Source of the DNA: Aequorivita sp.
GTDB lineage: Bacteria; Bacteroidota; Bacteroidia; Flavobacteriales; Flavobacteriaceae
DNA: 61,414 bases
Reading direction: 5' to 3'
Assembly: GCA_020435825.1 (NCBI GenBank)
Contig: JAGQYY010000004.1
Location: forward strand, 12,681 to 74,094
The notes below the pieces were generated by a model. The model searched no databases. It had not been told where the DNA came from and worked only from the letters and a program-made list of their open reading frames with translations. The position numbers were made by a program, and so were the translations under genes. This document shows, piece by piece, positions 60,084-61,414 of this stretch (positions are counted from its first letter, which is position 1; each line of letters begins with the position of its first letter).

Positions 60084-60300
60084 ATTTTTTTAAACAACAT
60101 CCCCATATCGTTTAAAAATTATTTAGCATTATAGGATAAATTTCGTATTTCATATTTATAAAATCAATAAAGCCGCTCCTCCTCAAAAGCACCTTTATTT
60201 GTTTATGAAATAAAAATTCAATTTGCTAGCTACAGTTTCAAAAATAGAGAAGCCTTTTTATTTTGGTTTTACTTAAATGTTAATTTAAAACTATCATTTT

Positions 60301-61414
60301 TCAGGAATCATATTCTATTTTTGTAGCAAACCTCCCTTTAAAAATCCCAAAAAACAATATATACCCATAACAGGCAATCATTAAAAGCAGGGCGAGTTTA
60401 AACCCAATATTGTCGGTCAAAAACCCATAGGCTGGTGGGATTACGGCACCACCAACGATGGCCATACAAAGCAAACCTGAAGCTTGCGGTTTTAAGTCTC
60501 CAAGGCCATCAATCGTCAAGGCAAAAATGGTGGGAAACATAATTGAATTGAAAAGTCCAACTGCGAGAATAGACCACATAGCAGTTAAACCTTCAGTATT
60601 CATCGATACCAATAGCATCAACACAGCCATAAAAGCAAAAATTGAAAGCACTTTTGTAGGTTTCATAATTCTCGTTAAATAAGCCCCTACAAATCTACCT
60701 ATCATCGCGCCGCTCCAATAGAAAACCACAAACGCGCCCACAATGGCTTTGCTGTCTATTGTTTTTAAATCTGTATTTAAAAGATTTTCGGCAATGTATT
60801 TCATAGTTTCATTTTGAAGGATTATTTCAGAAATATTCATGCTCATAAAATAATTCACCAGATAACTCCCGATAGCCACTTCGGCGCCTACGTATAGAAA
60901 AATGCCAAGTGCGCCGAGCATCACGATTTTGTTTTTCAACAACTTTCCGTAGCCGCCCACTGGGCTTTTTTCCAAAATCTTCGGAAGTTTTATAAAAACA
61001 AACATTAAGGCCAAAAATCCTATAAATGCTGCAATGTAAAGAAAAGGAGTCTGCACTGCGGAAGCTTCGGAAACGTAATATGCACTTTTATCCACATCGG
61101 TCAACGCCGAAATTTCTTCCGAAGATTTAATCGTATCGCTCAATAAAAAGGAAGCACCTATCAAGGGCGCAATAGCCGTTCCCAAAGAATTGAATGCCTG
61201 TGAAAGATTCAAACGGCTGGAGGCGCCGTCTTCGCTTCCCAACACCGAAACGTAGGGATTTGCGGCAACCTGCAATACCGTAATTCCTGCTGCGAGCATA
61301 AAATATGCAACTAAAAAAATGCCAAAAACCCTTTCGGAAGCAGCAGGATAAAAAAGCAAACAGCCAACGGCCATTGTTGCCAGACCAACGATAATTCCTT
61401 TTTGATAACCGATA
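60301..61414 (-). CDS. FucP/GluP-type sugar:proton symporter, C-terminal part (runs off the right edge)
   Basis: A major-facilitator transporter of the FHS family, open to the window edge; 370 residues are seen. The frame continues upstream of ATG 61374 as GYQKGIIVGLATMAVG, so that ATG is not the start. Family signs are YFMLAAGITVLQVAANPYVSVLG and LNLSQAFNSLGTAIAPLIGA, followed by GAFVVFYWSGAMIGRFVGAY and MFPTIFALTIDGLG near the end, with about ten helices in this part. Members take up fucose, glucose, galactose or N-acetylglucosamine; the substrate cannot be chosen here. No gene partner is visible. Confidence 0.9.
   Translation of the reverse strand, partial: IGYQKGIIVGLATMAVGCLLFYPAASERVFGIFLVAYFMLAAGITVLQVAANPYVSVLGSEDGASSRLNLSQAFNSLGTAIAPLIGASFLLSDTIKSSEEISALTDVDKSAYYVSEASAVQTPFLYIAAFIGFLALMFVFIKLPKILEKSPVGGYGKLLKNKIVMLGALGIFLYVGAEVAIGSYLVNYFMSMNISEIILQNETMKYIAENLLNTDLKTIDSKAIVGAFVVFYWSGAMIGRFVGAYLTRIMKPTKVLSIFAFMAVLMLLVSMNTEGLTAMWSILAVGLFNSIMFPTIFALTIDGLGDLKPQASGLLCMAIVGGAVIPPAYGFLTDNIGFKLALLLMIACYGYILFFGIFKGRFATKIEYDS

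Overview
The window reads as about 61 kb of chromosome from a member of the Bacteroidota, almost certainly family Flavobacteriaceae. The evidence is low to moderate GC, several secreted proteins ending in type IX secretion (T9SS) sorting domains, promoters with the Bacteroidota -7 box TAnnTTTG, the rplM-rpsI-rpsB-tsf and pyrH-frr clusters, and a fused-style 2-oxoglutarate dehydrogenase E1 followed by E2. The genus cannot be fixed from sequence alone. No rRNA, CRISPR array, insertion sequence or phage module was seen. One tRNA (Ser, GGA) is present.

Layout. 1-4.8 kb: an edge-truncated surface lipoprotein, a dNTP triphosphohydrolase and a secreted M36 metalloprotease. 4.8-11.4 kb: dxs, tadA, a cold-shock protein, a ClC protein and a frameshifted aspS. 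11.5-18.3 kb: a tetR-tolC-MFP-RND efflux operon with a clear promoter/operator. 18.4-24.1 kb: polyprenyl diphosphate synthase, a small barrel protein, and odhA-odhB. 24.2-29.6 kb: a two-component pair with a TPR sensor, a retropepsin-like protein, TatD, a type I asparaginase and tRNA-Ser. 29.7-33.5 kb: an ExbB-ExbD-ExbD energy-transducing operon with an unknown four-helix membrane protein, then an outer-membrane barrel. 32.9-41.9 kb: membrane protein, rpoN, asnS, an MMPL/RND-like exporter, a DUF5686-like barrel, frr and pyrH. 42.1-45 kb: an accessory patch of T9SS proteins, including a decayed subtilase. 45.1-48.1 kb: tsf, rpsB, rpsI, rplM. 48.3-51.4 kb: two tandem seven-repeat T9SS propeller-like proteins. 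51.5-52.4 kb: a DUF6922/AbiEii-type nucleotidyltransferase pair whose toxin-like gene is split at an A6G slippery run. 52.5-60.1 kb: polA and a complete cyanophycin set (isoaspartyl peptidase, cyanophycinase, cyanophycin synthetase). 60.3 kb to the edge: a FucP/GluP-type sugar transporter.

Most genes are ordinary housekeeping. The most unusual signal is two families of short palindromic repeats. One is GC-rich (core CCCCTTCGGGGG). It supplies an in-frame insert in aspS, apparently another in the polA interdomain linker, abuts the stop of polA, and provides or abuts the stops of the convergent isoaspartyl peptidase and cyanophycinase genes. The second (core CTTCGACTTCGCTCAG) sits between genes, with one copy apparently carrying a nested palindrome. 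Two frameshifts in otherwise well-conserved genes (aspS and the nucleotidyltransferase) deserve checking as sequencing errors, mutations or, for the second, programmed -1 frameshifting.
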